This document shows, piece after piece, positions 16,588 through 26,220 of a DNA stretch of 64,000 nt. Source of the stretch: Stenomitos rutilans HA7619-LM2 (GTDB lineage Bacteria; Cyanobacteriota; Cyanobacteriia; Leptolyngbyales; Leptolyngbyaceae); contig JAHHIE010000024.1 in assembly GCA_019358945.1 (NCBI GenBank), positions 1 to 64,000 on the forward strand, read 5' to 3'. The notes under the pieces are model-generated. The model made no database searches and was not told where the DNA came from. It worked only from the letters and a program-made list of their open reading frames with translations. The position numbers and the translations under genes were made by a program. Each line of letters opens with the position of its first letter. Within the stretch, counting starts at the first letter, position 1.

Positions 16588-19062
16588 CTACTCGGCGGCT
16601 TGTTGCAAAAGCTCTCGCTTTTCACCCTGGAGCACCTTGACCTGTCCATCACTATCCACATCCACCACAGCAGTGTCGCCGTCTTTGATACGGCTAGAGA
16701 GGATTTCCTCCGCTAGCGAATCTTCGAGCAAGCGCATAATGGCTCGACGCAGCGGACGGGCACCGTAACTGGGGTTGTAGCCTTCTTCAACCAAGCGATC
16801 TTTGAATCGTTCCGTGACCTCTAGAGTAATACCCTGGTCGCGCAGACGTCCGAAGACCTCGTTGAGCATGATGACCGCAATCTCTTTCACCTCGTCCTTC
16901 GACAGTTGGCGGAAGACGATGATTTCATCTAGACGGTTGAGGAACTCAGGGCGGAAGTATTGCTTCAGTTCTTCGTTAACGAGAGAACGAATGCGGTTGT
17001 ACTGAGATTCAGCTGCATCGCCCGCAGCAGAGAACTCAAAGCCCAGACCGCCGCCCCCTTTCTCAATCACCTTAGAACCGATGTTGGAGGTCATAATCAG
17101 CAGGGTATTCTTAAAGTCCACCGTGCGACCTTTCGCATCGGTCAAGCGACCGTCTTCCAGGATTTGCAGCAGCATGTTGAAGACATCGGGGTGTGCCTTC
17201 TCAATCTCGTCAAACAGGACAACGGTATAGGGACGACGACGAACGGCTTCCGTAAGCTGACCACCTTCGTTGTACCCAACGTAGCCTGGAGGTGAACCGA
17301 TGAGCTTAGACACCGTATGGCGTTCCATGTATTCCGACATATCCAGCCGGATCATGGCTTCTTCAGAACCGAAGAAGTAGGTTGCCAGTGCCTTCGTGAG
17401 TTCTGTCTTACCAACCCCAGTTGGACCAGAGAAGATAAAGCTGGCGATCGGTCGGTTCGGGTTTTTCAACCCAACACGAGCGCGACGAATGGCGCGAGAA
17501 ACCGCTTTCACGGCTTCTTCTTGACCAATTAAGCGCTGGTGCAGGGTGTCTTCCATGTGGAGCAGCTTCTCGGATTCGGATTCCGTTAGCTTATTCACAG
17601 GAACGCCCGTCCAGGAAGCCACGATTTGAGCAATGTCCTCTTCATCCACAATGGGAGAAGCATCTTCGCCTGTCGATTCGTTCTTCTTGGTTTGAGCAAT
17701 CGCCCGAATTTCGGCCTTGATTTCCATTTCGCGATCGCGCAGTTCCCCAGCCCGATCAAAGTTTTGGGAGCGAACCGCATCATCTTTGTCTTTCAGGACT
17801 TGACGCAATTCCTTATCCAATTCCTTGGCAGCGGGTGGCAACTGAGAATTAATCAGACGAACACGGGAACCCGCTTCATCAATCAAGTCGATCGCTTTGT
17901 CGGGCAAGAAGCGGTCTGAAATGTAGCGGTCTGAAAGTTTGGCAGCGGCTTCCAGGGCCAGATCAGAGATTTTCAGCTTGTGGTGCTGCTCATAGCGTTC
18001 ACGCAGACCGCGAAGGATTTCGATGGTTTCGTCAACGCTGGGTTCACCTACCATTACAGGCTGGAAGCGGCGCTCAAGGGCAGCATCACGCTCAATGTGC
18101 TTGCGGTACTCATCCAGGGTGGTGGCACCAATGCACTGAAGCTCACCCCGTGCCAGCGCTGGTTTAAGAATGTTGGCTGCGTCGATCGCACCTTCAGCCG
18201 CACCCGCACCGATCAGCGTGTGAACCTCATCAATCACCAGGATGACGTTTCCGGCAGAGCGGATTTCATCCATGATTTTCTTCAGGCGCTCTTCAAACTC
18301 ACCGCGATATTTGGTGCCTGCAACCAGGAGGCCAATATCTAACGTGACAACGCGCTTATCTTCGAGAATATCTGGGATGTCGTCATTGGCGATGCGTTGA
18401 GCCAGACCTTCTGCGATCGCGGTCTTACCCACACCCGGTTCCCCAATCAACACCGGGTTATTTTTTGTACGGCGACCCAGGATTTGGATCACCCGTTCGA
18501 TTTCCTTTTGGCGACCCACAACTGGGTCTAACTTCCCTTCGGCTGCCATTTGGGTCAGGTTTGAGCCAAATTCATCCAACGTTGGGGTTTTGGTGCGACC
18601 CTGACCACCGCCAGATGTCACTTCTGCGGTTTCGCCCAGCATCCGAATGACCTGCGTGCGTACCTTAGAAAGGTCAACACCCAGATTTTCCAGAACTCTG
18701 GCTGCAACGCCTTCGCCCTCGCGGATTAAGCCGAGAAGCAAATGTTCAGTCCCAATATAGTTGTGTCCAAGCTGACGGGCTTCTTCCAGAGAAAGCTCCA
18801 GAACCCGCTTGGCACGTGGTGTAAATGGAATCTCAACGGCAACGAAGCCAGAGCCTCGACCGATGATTTTCTCTACTTCAATCCGAGCGTCTTTGAGGTT
18901 GACGCCCATTGATTTCAGCACTTTGGCGGCGACGCCGGTCCCTTCTCCAATCAGACCCAGGAGGATCTGTTCAGTACCCACAAAGTTGTGTCCTAGGCGG
19001 CGTGCTTCCTCCTGGGCAAGCATGATCACCTTAATGGCTTTTTCTGTGAAGCGTTCAAACAT
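16588..19062 (-). CDS. clpC: ATP-dependent Clp protease ATPase subunit ClpC
   Basis: An 824-aa Hsp100 unfoldase that feeds proteins to ClpP; in cyanobacteria it is essential and constitutive. The two N-terminal Clp repeats are at about 1-145 ([33 protein letters not shown] and [13 protein letters not shown]). The first AAA+ module has [13 protein letters not shown] and [12 protein letters not shown]. The middle holds a UVR motif ([20 protein letters not shown]), diagnostic for ClpC rather than ClpB or ClpA. The second module has [14 protein letters not shown] and [13 protein letters not shown]. It has a single gene with a 200-base leader shared with rimI, and is followed by a hairpin. The adaptor gene clpS is at 49690. 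Confidence 0.97.
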   Translation of the reverse strand: MFERFTEKAIKVIMLAQEEARRLGHNFVGTEQILLGLIGEGTGVAAKVLKSMGVNLKDARIEVEKIIGRGSGFVAVEIPFTPRAKRVLELSLEEARQLGHNYIGTEHLLLGLIREGEGVAARVLENLGVDLSKVRTQVIRMLGETAEVTSGGGQGRTKTPTLDEFGSNLTQMAAEGKLDPVVGRQKEIERVIQILGRRTKNNPVLIGEPGVGKTAIAEGLAQRIANDDIPDILEDKRVVTLDIGLLVAGTKYRGEFEERLKKIMDEIRSAGNVILVIDEVHTLIGAGAAEGAIDAANILKPALARGELQCIGATTLDEYRKHIERDAALERRFQPVMVGEPSVDETIEILRGLRERYEQHHKLKISDLALEAAAKLSDRYISDRFLPDKAIDLIDEAGSRVRLINSQLPPAAKELDKELRQVLKDKDDAVRSQNFDRAGELRDREMEIKAEIRAIAQTKKNESTGEDASPIVDEEDIAQIVASWTGVPVNKLTESESEKLLHMEDTLHQRLIGQEEAVKAVSRAIRRARVGLKNPNRPIASFIFSGPTGVGKTELTKALATYFFGSEEAMIRLDMSEYMERHTVSKLIGSPPGYVGYNEGGQLTEAVRRRPYTVVLFDEIEKAHPDVFNMLLQILEDGRLTDAKGRTVDFKNTLLIMTSNIGSKVIEKGGGGLGFEFSAAGDAAESQYNRIRSLVNEELKQYFRPEFLNRLDEIIVFRQLSKDEVKEIAVIMLNEVFGRLRDQGITLEVTERFKDRLVEEGYNPSYGARPLRRAIMRLLEDSLAEEILSSRIKDGDTAVVDVDSDGQVKVLQGEKRELLQQAAE

Positions 19063-19262
19063 GGCGTATTTCTGTCACCTACTGCTTGCTCGGTAGAGTT
19101 GATTCTATCATAGTCGAATTCTGCTGAAGGCTTAAAGACACGCCCCAGTCGAACCGTGATTACCGTACCTGCACCAGTGACTTGCTGTAGTGTAATGAAC
19201 TGCCACGGAGGAAAATTGTCCTCGGAAAGTGTCTCGTAAGTCAAGTAAGATTTCTTAATCTC

Positions 19263-20015
19263 TTAAGCATCGAACTTAAGCTGTTGAAAGATGGGGTGAT
19301 CACTCTCAACGCCCACCTGCGAGCCTGTTTGACGTAAGCGATCGTTCACTTGCTGATGCCAGTCCGTTAAGCACGTAGAAAACTCAGGCTTCTGCAACCC
19401 TCCATGCCATAGCACTAACGCATCCTCGCCATTGTCTGGGTAGTAGCACCGCCTGCGACCCGCTTCACGAAAGCCAAACTTGTGATAAAGCGACACTGCT
19501 GCCTGGTTGGAAACCCTGACTTCCAACGTTGCTCGCTCCAAACCACGATCATGAGCAGACACCATTAAGGCAATCAGCAATGCTTGCCCTAACCCCTGAT
19601 GCTGATAGAGGGGATCGATCGCCAGCATGGTAATGTGAGCCTCTTCGAGAATGGCCCAGTAGCAGCCGAGGCCAATTAGGGGAGTGCGGAGTGGGGAGTA
19701 GGGCGTGGGGGGTGGGGGCGAGAGTTTTGAGTTTTGAGTAGCGCTTTGCGCCGCGACGCTAGAGAGTTTTGAGCTGTAAGTTTCAAATGCTAAATCGAGC
19801 GGTTCTTGTGCCCTCGATCCCTCTGCCTCCCCTACCTCCTCTGCTTCCCCTACCTCCTCTGCCTTCTCTACAAAAACCAACAACTCGCTGTTAGGACTCT
19901 CAAGCTCTCGTCGATAGCTGTCCAGCGTCCAAAGTCCGCCAAAGCAGCGTTGATCAAGCGCTAGGGCGGCAGGAAGTAGATCCGCAGAGAGAGGCTGAAG
20001 TACGAGGAAGGTCAC
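19263..20015 (-). CDS. rimI: Ribosomal-protein-alanine N-acetyltransferase, RimI-like, with repeat-derived insertion
   Basis: A GNAT acetyltransferase that transfers acetyl from acetyl-CoA to an N-terminal amine, in the family of RimI. Residues 1-50 (LALDQRCFGGLWTLDSYRREL) and 112-250 (ITMLAIDPLYQHQGLGQALL; ATLEVRVSNQAAVSLYHKFGF) form a normal GNAT domain. Between them, residues about 51-111 are not part of the fold: EEVGEAEEVGEAEG, then EPLDLAFETYSSKLSSVAAQ, then a proline-rich run. This peptide is encoded by heptameric and other repeats (19679-19870) and recurs in lysA next door. GTG start. The clpC-rimI-lysA order is one commonly seen in cyanobacteria. Confidence 0.85.
   Translation of the reverse strand: MTFLVLQPLSADLLPAALALDQRCFGGLWTLDSYRRELESPNSELLVFVEKAEEVGEAEEVGEAEGSRAQEPLDLAFETYSSKLSSVAAQSATQNSKLSPPPPTPYSPLRTPLIGLGCYWAILEEAHITMLAIDPLYQHQGLGQALLIALMVSAHDRGLERATLEVRVSNQAAVSLYHKFGFREAGRRRCYYPDNGEDALVLWHGGLQKPEFSTCLTDWHQQVNDRLRQTGSQVGVESDHPIFQQLKFDA
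19679..19870 (-). repeat. Repeat mosaic inside rimI
   Basis: Read on the minus strand it has the same block order as the lysA insert: GAGGTAGGGGAAGCAG-type units, the block encoding EPLDLAFETYSSKLSSVAAQ, CTCAAAA heptamers, then a CCCCTACTCCCCACTCC tail. In-frame with rimI. Confidence 0.85.
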
Positions 20016-20132
20016 GAAAAGTACGTTATTTGCTCAGAATCAAGCAGGATTTGCTCAGGATTGCTAAGGCTCGATTGTAAACTAGAGATCACAAATGCAC
20101 GTATGCTACTTAACGAAGGCAGGAATGATGTC

Positions 20133-21743
20133 ATGGGATCGACTCACGCGACAGCGGTTCAGGCAACGGGACATCGCTATTTGAGCGAGGCAGACGGCAC
20201 GTTAGCACAGCGATCGCCCAACCAGCAATTGCTACCCCTGACGGCAACGGTGAACCAGAAAGAGCAGCTTGAAATTGGCGGCTGCGATGTCGTTGATCTA
20301 GTACAGCAGTTTGGCTCCCCTCTCTATATATTGGACGAAACCACCCTGCGATCGGCGTGTCGTCAATATCGAGATGCCTTTGCCCGCTATTATCCTGGTG
20401 AATCGCAAGTGCTGTATGCCTCCAAAGCCTGGAACTGTCTGGCAGTTTGCGCGATCATAGCAAGTGAAGGTCTAGGCATTGATATCGTTTCGGGTGGGGA
20501 GCTGTATACGGCTTTGCAAGCAGGGGTAAGTCCGACCAAGCTCTACCTCCACGGCAATAATAAGTCGCGTGAAGAACTTCAATTCGCTGTAGAGGCTGGC
20601 TGCACGATCGTGGTGGATAACTGGCATGAACTGAAGACCCTGGTGGCGATCGCGGAGGAGTCAGGAGTCAGAAGACAGGAGCCAGAGAGGGCAGAGGGGG
20701 CAGGGGAGGCAGGGAGAGCGAATGAACAAGAACCGCTCGATTTAGCATTTGAAACTTACAGCTCAAAACTCTCTAGCGTCGCGGCGCAAAGCACTACTCA
20801 AAACTCAAAACTCTCTAGCATCACGGCGCAAAGCGCTACTCAAAACTCAATCCCCCCCTACTCCCCACACTCCATCCGCATCCTCCTCCGCCTCACCCCC
20901 GGCATTGAATGCCATACCCATGACTACATTCGGACGGGCAGCATCGATAGCAAATTTGGGTTTGGGCTTGATCAGTTGGATGATGTCTTTCAATTGATTA
21001 GTCGGGAGCCGAGTCTGGCGTGTGTTGGTCTGCATGCACACATTGGCTCTCAAATCTTTGAGTTAGAGCCGCATCACGATTTGGGCGCTGTGATGGTGCA
21101 ATGGTTGAGTAAAGCGGCTCAGTACGGGTTGCCAATCCAAGAGTTGGATATCGGCGGTGGTTTGGGCATTCGTTATACCGAAGCGGACGATCCACCAAGT
21201 ATTGATGCGTGGGTAAAGGTCGTGAGCGAATCGATCGCCGCTGCTTGCCAAGCCCAAAACCTTCCCTTACCAAGACTTTTGAGTGAACCGGGGCGATCGC
21301 TCATCGGCTCGGCGTGCGTCACAGCGTATACTATGGGCGGACAGAAAGTGATCCCTGGTCTCCGCACTTACGTTACAGTCGATGGCGGCATGTCAGACAA
21401 TCCGCGACCCATCACCTATCAATCAGTCTATCGAGCAGTGGTGGCAAACCGGATGTCGGCTCCATTAACAGAAACGGTAACGATCGCGGGCAAACACTGT
21501 GAATCTGGTGACATTGTGATCCAGGAAGCCTTGTTGCCAGCGTCGCAACCGGGGGATTTGCTCGTAGTAATGGCAACGGGCGCTTACAATTACAGCATGG
21601 GTTCCAACTACAATCGCATTCCTCGACCCGCCGCCGTTTTAGTGCATGACGGAGAAGCAAACATTATTTTGCAGCGGGAAACCTATCAGGATTTGATTCG
21701 TCAAGATCGGTTGCCGGAGCGATTGCAGACATTGCAAGCATGA
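20133..21743 (+). CDS. lysA: Diaminopimelate decarboxylase with repeat-derived insertion
   Basis: A PLP enzyme that makes L-lysine from meso-diaminopimelate. Numbered from the ATG at 20133 the protein has 536 aa. The PLP lysine lies in YASKAW (about 98). LHGNNKS, ILLRLTPG, GLHAHIGSQIFE, LDIGGGLGIRY, LLSEPGRSLIG and the CESGD motif are all present. About 70 residues (177-247), from SGVRRQEPERAEG to IPPYSPH, do not belong to the fold; they are encoded by repeats at 20656-20874 and include a peptide shared with RimI. I chose this start because cyanobacterial homologues begin here and AGGCAGGA precedes it. Followed by cdaA and uppS. Confidence 0.93.
   Translation: MGSTHATAVQATGHRYLSEADGTLAQRSPNQQLLPLTATVNQKEQLEIGGCDVVDLVQQFGSPLYILDETTLRSACRQYRDAFARYYPGESQVLYASKAWNCLAVCAIIASEGLGIDIVSGGELYTALQAGVSPTKLYLHGNNKSREELQFAVEAGCTIVVDNWHELKTLVAIAEESGVRRQEPERAEGAGEAGRANEQEPLDLAFETYSSKLSSVAAQSTTQNSKLSSITAQSATQNSIPPYSPHSIRILLRLTPGIECHTHDYIRTGSIDSKFGFGLDQLDDVFQLISREPSLACVGLHAHIGSQIFELEPHHDLGAVMVQWLSKAAQYGLPIQELDIGGGLGIRYTEADDPPSIDAWVKVVSESIAAACQAQNLPLPRLLSEPGRSLIGSACVTAYTMGGQKVIPGLRTYVTVDGGMSDNPRPITYQSVYRAVVANRMSAPLTETVTIAGKHCESGDIVIQEALLPASQPGDLLVVMATGAYNYSMGSNYNRIPRPAAVLVHDGEANIILQRETYQDLIRQDRLPERLQTLQA
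20656..20874 (+). repeat. Repeat mosaic inside lysA
   Basis: Order along the plus strand: CAGGAGTCAGAAGACAGGAG-type units; GGCAGGGGAGGCAGG-type units; a unique-looking 50-base block; two near-identical units of about 40 bases beginning CTCAAAACTCTCTAGC (20762 and 20804) joined by CTCAAAA heptamers; then a CTCCCCACACTCC tail. The length stays in frame with lysA. The same mosaic, in inverted orientation, lies in rimI. Confidence 0.85.
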
Positions 21744-21816
21744 GCGGCGATCGCATTCGCTGCCTCTCAGAGTTTAGAGACTAGGACGTGTAGAAGCGTA
21801 GGGTTAATCCAGATCA

Positions 21817-22755
21817 ATGGGATATCTATGGAGGCAATGGCTGCTGACGACGACTCCTAGCTGGATGCAGTCCCTACCGCTTCTGACCGTTCAAAATCTG
21901 AGATTTTTTCTTGATGTGGGGCTTGTCCTTGCCCTCACCTACATGATGCTGGTCATTATCGGTGAACGGCGCACTCTGTGGATGGTGCGTGGTTTCATCG
22001 TGCTGATGCTGGCTGCCGCCCTCAGCAGGCGTTTAGAGTTGACGCTGTTGAGTTTTGTCCTGGGCAATTTGGTCATTGGGTCGGCTGTGGCAATGGCGTT
22101 TATTTTGCAATCAGAGTTTCGTCGTTTTTTGGAGCAACTGGGTCGAGGTGAACTCTTGCAATTGTTCCAATCTTCACGAAGAACCACATTGAAATCTGGT
22201 AGTGTCACGGATGAAATTGTCGATGCGGTTAAAGAGCTATCGCAGAACCGGATTGGTGCGCTACTGATTTTAGAGACGAGTAGCCCGATCGATGAACGTG
22301 ATTTTTCGGTGCCCGGTGTCCGATTGAATGCTGAAGTTTCAAAGGAGCTGATTCAAACCATTTTTCAAACCACGACGCTGCTGCATGATGGTGCCGTCCT
22401 AATTCGTGACAATCGTCTGATTGCAGCAGGGGTGATTTTGCCGCTCTCGGAACGAACCGCTTCCCGCCAGTTAGGCACCCGTCATCGTGCGGCGATGGGC
22501 ATCACTGAGCGCGTTGAAAACTGTGTTTGCGTAGTGGTTTCTGAGGAAACTGGATCAATTTCGCTGGCAGAACGGGGAACCCTAAACCGTCCACTGACCA
22601 GCAGTAAACTCAAGGAATTGCTGGAAGCGCGCTTCTCACAAACGGCCGATCGTGACACAGTTGCGCCTAATCTCCGGAGTCTGGTGCGTCAGATGGGTAG
22701 TCAAGGACTATCGCTGGTTTCCCGGTTTCTAAATCGTCTTAAGGGTAAAAGTTAA
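21817..22755 (+). CDS. cdaA: Diadenylate cyclase CdaA (c-di-AMP synthase)
   Basis: A membrane-bound enzyme that joins two ATP into c-di-AMP, a messenger controlling potassium and osmotic balance. Residues about 26-100 hold three hydrophobic segments ([47 protein letters not shown]). The DAC domain follows, with the catalytic DGAVLI and the [10 protein letters not shown] motif, both intact. Length is 312 aa, a little longer than the Firmicute enzyme. ATG start. It lies between lysA and uppS on the same strand with gaps of about 70 bases, so cotranscription is plausible. Confidence 0.92.
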   Translation: MGYLWRQWLLTTTPSWMQSLPLLTVQNLRFFLDVGLVLALTYMMLVIIGERRTLWMVRGFIVLMLAAALSRRLELTLLSFVLGNLVIGSAVAMAFILQSEFRRFLEQLGRGELLQLFQSSRRTTLKSGSVTDEIVDAVKELSQNRIGALLILETSSPIDERDFSVPGVRLNAEVSKELIQTIFQTTTLLHDGAVLIRDNRLIAAGVILPLSERTASRQLGTRHRAAMGITERVENCVCVVVSEETGSISLAERGTLNRPLTSSKLKELLEARFSQTADRDTVAPNLRSLVRQMGSQGLSLVSRFLNRLKGKS

Positions 22756-22825
22756 GGGCGACAATCTACAGACACACGCTTTTTGTTCACGCTATACATG
22801 CACTTGTCTGCTGCTGGGAGAGACC

Positions 22826-23575
22826 ATGACCGTAACACCAACTGGTTTGAAGGAGTTGCCTGCTGATCTGACGAGCGATCGCCTGCCGAGACATGTGGCT
22901 GTCATTATGGACGGCAACGGACGATGGGCAAAGCGACGCGGTATGCCAAGAATTATGGGACATCGCCGTGGGGTAGATGTGCTGAAGGATCTCCTCCGCT
23001 GCTGTCGTGATTGGGGCATTCAGGCACTCACAGCCTATGCCTTTTCAACCGAGAACTGGGGGCGACCGTCAGAGGAAGTGGAGTTTTTGATGACGCTCTT
23101 TGAGCGGGTGCTGCGGCAAGAACTGCGGGAAATGGTGCAGGAAAACGTACAAATCCGTTTTGTGGGGAATTTGCAGGCGTTGCCAGGATCGCTCCAGGAC
23201 GAAATCGCACGATCGGTCGAGCTAACGCAGCACAACCAGAGCATCCGCTTTACGGTTGCCACAAACTACGGGGGACGACAAGAAATTCTGCAAGCCTGCC
23301 GTACGATTGCCACTCAGGTGCAGCAGGGGCTTTTGCAACCCGATCAAATTGACGAAGCGGTGTTTGAACGGCATCTTTATACGTCAGGCATTTGTGATCC
23401 AGATTTGCTGATTCGCACAAGCGGGGAAATGCGGCTGAGTAATTTCTTGCTCTGGCAGATGGCCTATGCTGAACTTTATGTCACAGATACGCTGTGGCCT
23501 GATTTCGATCGCAGTGCCTTTCACCAGGCGTTATCAGCCTATCAGCAACGCGATCGTCGCTTTGGTAAGCTATAA
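22826..23575 (+). CDS. uppS: Isoprenyl transferase (undecaprenyl diphosphate synthase)
   Basis: A cis-prenyltransferase that extends farnesyl diphosphate with isopentenyl diphosphate to the C55 lipid carrier used in peptidoglycan and O-antigen assembly. The catalytic aspartate and phosphate-binding motif are in [14 protein letters not shown] (about 28-41). Other family blocks are [11 protein letters not shown] and the C-terminal [29 protein letters not shown]. Length of 249 aa is normal. The ATG at 22826 has GGGAGAG just upstream. It follows cdaA by 70 bases. Confidence 0.96.
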   Translation: MTVTPTGLKELPADLTSDRLPRHVAVIMDGNGRWAKRRGMPRIMGHRRGVDVLKDLLRCCRDWGIQALTAYAFSTENWGRPSEEVEFLMTLFERVLRQELREMVQENVQIRFVGNLQALPGSLQDEIARSVELTQHNQSIRFTVATNYGGRQEILQACRTIATQVQQGLLQPDQIDEAVFERHLYTSGICDPDLLIRTSGEMRLSNFLLWQMAYAELYVTDTLWPDFDRSAFHQALSAYQQRDRRFGKL

Positions 23576-23684
23576 CCCAGTGGTCGATCGGTGATGTGTT
23601 CGCATCGTCGCCCTTGACCATTTTGGCCTCATTGAGCAAACTGGTTCAGCAGCCAAAATGCTCCCGTTTGGAGAACTCTTCCGT

Positions 23685-25064
23685 ATGCTTCAGATTACTC
23701 AAGCCCCCCAAAGTCCAGTGCTGGTGCAACAGCGCTTTTCCATTTTAGGGGTTGCCTCCCCTTTTTATGCGGGTAATAACCTATTGTTGACGATCGATGG
23801 ACAATTTCGCGCCACTGGGCCAGACATCAACCTGGATGGCACCTGGCAGATCGATTTTTTGTTTCAACAAGCGGGGAATCGCCGTCTCAAAATTGAGGTC
23901 GGTACAGAAAGCACCGAACTCACGATTCCGGTAGTTGCCACAGCACCCCAGGCAAAACAACTTCAGTTTACCCAGGTACCAACTCGGCTCCCTGTGCTGC
24001 AAGCGGCGACGATCGGTGGCACAGCCGCCAATTTTCCCGATGGCAGTGCGCTCATTTTACGAGCTGATCAGCAGTTTGATCTAGCAAAACCATTTGTGAA
24101 CGCTGGCAAATGGCAAACAACCATCGGGTTCAACCAGCCGGGTAAGCGTGTGCTGGAGATTATCAGTTCTGATGGCCGCGATCGTGCCCAAACGACGATC
24201 GATGTCGTTGCGGCCCAACCGCGCCCCCCTCGTGTCAGCTTTACCAACCCGCCCAAACAGGTGAAGGTAGAAACGACCCTGACCCTTGCAGGTGATGCCA
24301 CTAACTATAACAACGGCGACCAACTGATCTTACGGGCCGATCAAACCTTAGAGCTGGCTCGCCCTAGAGTGCAGGATGGCAAGTGGCAGGCTCAAACTGT
24401 GCTGCGCCAAACCGGGCAGCGTCTTATTGAAATCATTGGTTCTGAGCAAGACAAAGCCCAGACCATTATTGAGGTAATCGGCGCTCAGGCTGGAACCTTT
24501 CAGGCACAACCCCGCACCACGTGGACGAGCACGCCCACACCGTCTGACCTACCTGCCCTGCAACCCAAAGGCATCACGCTGCACCATACCTTTCTCACTA
24601 ATCCGCCTGCTACCAATGCCTCGATCGCGGATGAAGCGGCCCGCATGCGCGTCATCTACAACGGTCATGTGAACGGCAACGGTTGGGCTGATATTGGCTA
24701 CCATTTCATCGTGATGCCGAGCGGACGAGTTTACTCTGCGCGAAACGAAACAAAACGAGGTGCCCATGATGTGGTGAATGATGGCCTGGGAGTTGCGTTT
24801 GATGGCGTTTATACCAGTGCTACAATCAATCAGGCCATGTACAACTCCGCTATAGCGCTATGTACAACACTCTGTAAGCGCTACGGCATTACCAATACAG
24901 TGACACCTATTCCTACACCAACGGCTGATTTTGGCACCCGCAATTTACCCCGTATGATGGGACACCGCGATCGCGTCGCCACAGAGTGTCCCGGCACTGA
25001 AGGTGGCAGAACCGTCCGATTACCAGACATTCGGCAAGCCGTGAACGGAAATTTAGCGACTTAG
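23685..25064 (+). CDS. N-acetylmuramoyl-L-alanine amidase (PGRP/Amidase_2) with three beta-rich repeats
   Basis: Numbered from the ATG at 23685, residues about 1-265 form three related modules of about 85 residues (each with a GxxxxFxxGxxLxLxxD-type core and a GxWQxxxxFxQxGxRxLEI strand), probably Ig-like and wall- or surface-binding. The C-terminal domain has ITLHHTFLTNPP, DIGYHFIVMPSGRVYSARNE, GVAFDGVYTS and MGHRDRVATECPGTE, matching zinc-dependent Amidase_2/PGRP enzymes that cleave the amide between MurNAc and the peptide. Zinc ligands are the two His and the Cys of ECPG. No signal peptide is obvious. The upstream ATG at 23658 is an alternative; GGAG precedes 23685. Confidence 0.8.
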   Translation: MLQITQAPQSPVLVQQRFSILGVASPFYAGNNLLLTIDGQFRATGPDINLDGTWQIDFLFQQAGNRRLKIEVGTESTELTIPVVATAPQAKQLQFTQVPTRLPVLQAATIGGTAANFPDGSALILRADQQFDLAKPFVNAGKWQTTIGFNQPGKRVLEIISSDGRDRAQTTIDVVAAQPRPPRVSFTNPPKQVKVETTLTLAGDATNYNNGDQLILRADQTLELARPRVQDGKWQAQTVLRQTGQRLIEIIGSEQDKAQTIIEVIGAQAGTFQAQPRTTWTSTPTPSDLPALQPKGITLHHTFLTNPPATNASIADEAARMRVIYNGHVNGNGWADIGYHFIVMPSGRVYSARNETKRGAHDVVNDGLGVAFDGVYTSATINQAMYNSAIALCTTLCKRYGITNTVTPIPTPTADFGTRNLPRMMGHRDRVATECPGTEGGRTVRLPDIRQAVNGNLAT

Positions 25065-25131
25065 CAATCGCACTCCCCGCTTACTCGTGATGGCTAACAA
25101 GACACTCTAGATGCGAGTGTTATTTAGACAA

Positions 25132-25253
25132 TAGACCTCCTGCGCGAATACTTAAAAGCCCCCTCCCGTCCCCCAAGTTTGGGGGAAGCTAAAACTGATG
25201 CCCCCCAAATTTGGGGGGCTGGGGGGCAAAATCTGATTCATGCAGGAAGTCTA
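25132..25253. mobile_element. MITE-like element with GC-rich hairpin core
   Basis: Imperfect 18-bp terminal inverted repeats (15 of 18 matching) at 25132-25149 and 25236-25253. The centre carries CCCCCAAGTTTGGGGG and CCCCCCAAATTTGGGGGG palindromes. Such elements are common between genes in cyanobacteria. No coding capacity. Confidence 0.55.
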
Positions 25254-25351
25254 ATCTACTGATTACTGCTTAAACGTAAAATGTTGGCGATCGCTGCAAT
25301 CTGAGGCTGGAGCTAATTGAGTTTGAAATATATCAAAAGGTAGAAGCCAGA

Positions 25352-25443
25352 GCACAGTCACTAGAGCATGATTAATGCATTGAGAAGCTCATCATCATTC
25401 TGATAAAGCAGTTTGCCACCGGGTAGGCAGACTGCTTTTTTTT
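25352..25443 (+). ncRNA. Candidate small RNA ending in a strong terminator
   Basis: No protein gene on the plus strand lies immediately upstream, but a textbook terminator sits at 25405-25443. A weak promoter-like pair (TTGAGT at 25317, TAGAAG at 25341, spacing 18) would start a transcript near 25350. The alternative is that the terminator serves the amidase gene 340 bases upstream, now separated from it by the MITE. Family is not recognised. Confidence 0.25.
25405..25443 (+). terminator. Rho-independent terminator
   Basis: Arms AAAGCAGTTTGCC and GGCAGACTGCTTT with one non-Watson-Crick pair, an 8-base loop and eight consecutive T. One of the strongest terminators in the window. See the candidate small RNA and the amidase for what it may end. 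Confidence 0.8.
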
Positions 25444-25496
25444 ACAATTTCTCACGCGAGTCATGGCTACGCCAATAAGTTACTGAAATTAATTGA

Positions 25497-25536
25497 TAAA
25501 AAAGCGAAAGAGAGTAAAGCTTTTACCCTCTTTCGC
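25497..25536 (-). terminator. Rho-independent terminator of the 77-aa gene
   Basis: Arms around GCGAAAGAG/CTCTTTCGC extend to 14 bp with one mismatch and a 4-base loop. On the minus strand a run of T follows. It lies about 50 bases beyond the stop of the gene at 25586. Confidence 0.75.
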
Positions 25537-25585
25537 TTAATTTGATTTACCTAAAAATGAATTGGAAGTAGGCAAAAGCCACTAC

Positions 25586-25819
25586 TCACATTCTTCCGTT
25601 TTGCATCACTTCCTGCAAATGACGTCGAATTTCTTGAATTTGTTCTGCATCTGACTGCTGGAGCTTTTGAAAAAGCTGAACACAGGGTTGAGAATCGCTT
25701 GCTTGAGCATCTTGAATGTACGTCTCGTATACTTTTGACGCTTCCGCTTTGCTTTGCAGTACTGTCAGCAGATCATACTCTAAATTACTCAACGTCTTGG
25801 AATTAACGTTTGCTACCAT
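25586..25819 (-). CDS. Small helical protein, unknown function
   Basis: A 77-aa protein: MVANVNSKTLSNLEYDLLTV, then LQSKAEASKVYETYIQDA, then helix LFQKLQQSDAEQIQEIRRHL. Two long amphipathic helices are expected, resembling short ferritin-like or stress-induced cyanobacterial proteins, but no family is certain. The ATG at 25819 has AACGGAG about ten bases upstream. It ends at a clear terminator and is monocistronic. Well-expressed small genes often have this arrangement; the conditions are unknown. Confidence 0.65.
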   Translation of the reverse strand: MVANVNSKTLSNLEYDLLTVLQSKAEASKVYETYIQDAQASDSQPCVQLFQKLQQSDAEQIQEIRRHLQEVMQNGRM

Positions 25820-26220
25820 GATGTGAATCTCCGTTAAAGCTTGCGACTATGGGGTTACAACCTAACGTTGGCGTATGTTGATAGCGTCGTTCATCTACCT
25901 AAATAGGGAGGGCAATACGAAGTAAGAAGGTATGATGCATGACTGATTAGTTTAAGTAAACCCAAAACATAGCTGCGTTTAATGCAATAGAGCAAGAAAG
26001 TGCTGGTGCATTGTCATCTCTCATTAGATATAAAATTTGATTTTTTCAACTAAAACTTCTTGGTGATTTGGTGGCAATGACAAGAAAGCTATGGTGAGAA
26101 GAATACTTGTGTAGCACAGAAGCGAAAAACCAAGTTGAAGCGAAAGACAAGCTTAAGTAACGCGAGAGCTGAATGCGATCGGATCATACTAGTACGGTTA
26201 CCAACCAAAGGAGACGTAGC
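25820..26220. other. Intergenic region between divergent 77-aa gene and FKBP gene
   Basis: About 400 AT-rich bases with no convincing ORF. It must carry both promoters. I see no clear RNA gene. Confidence 0.35.
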
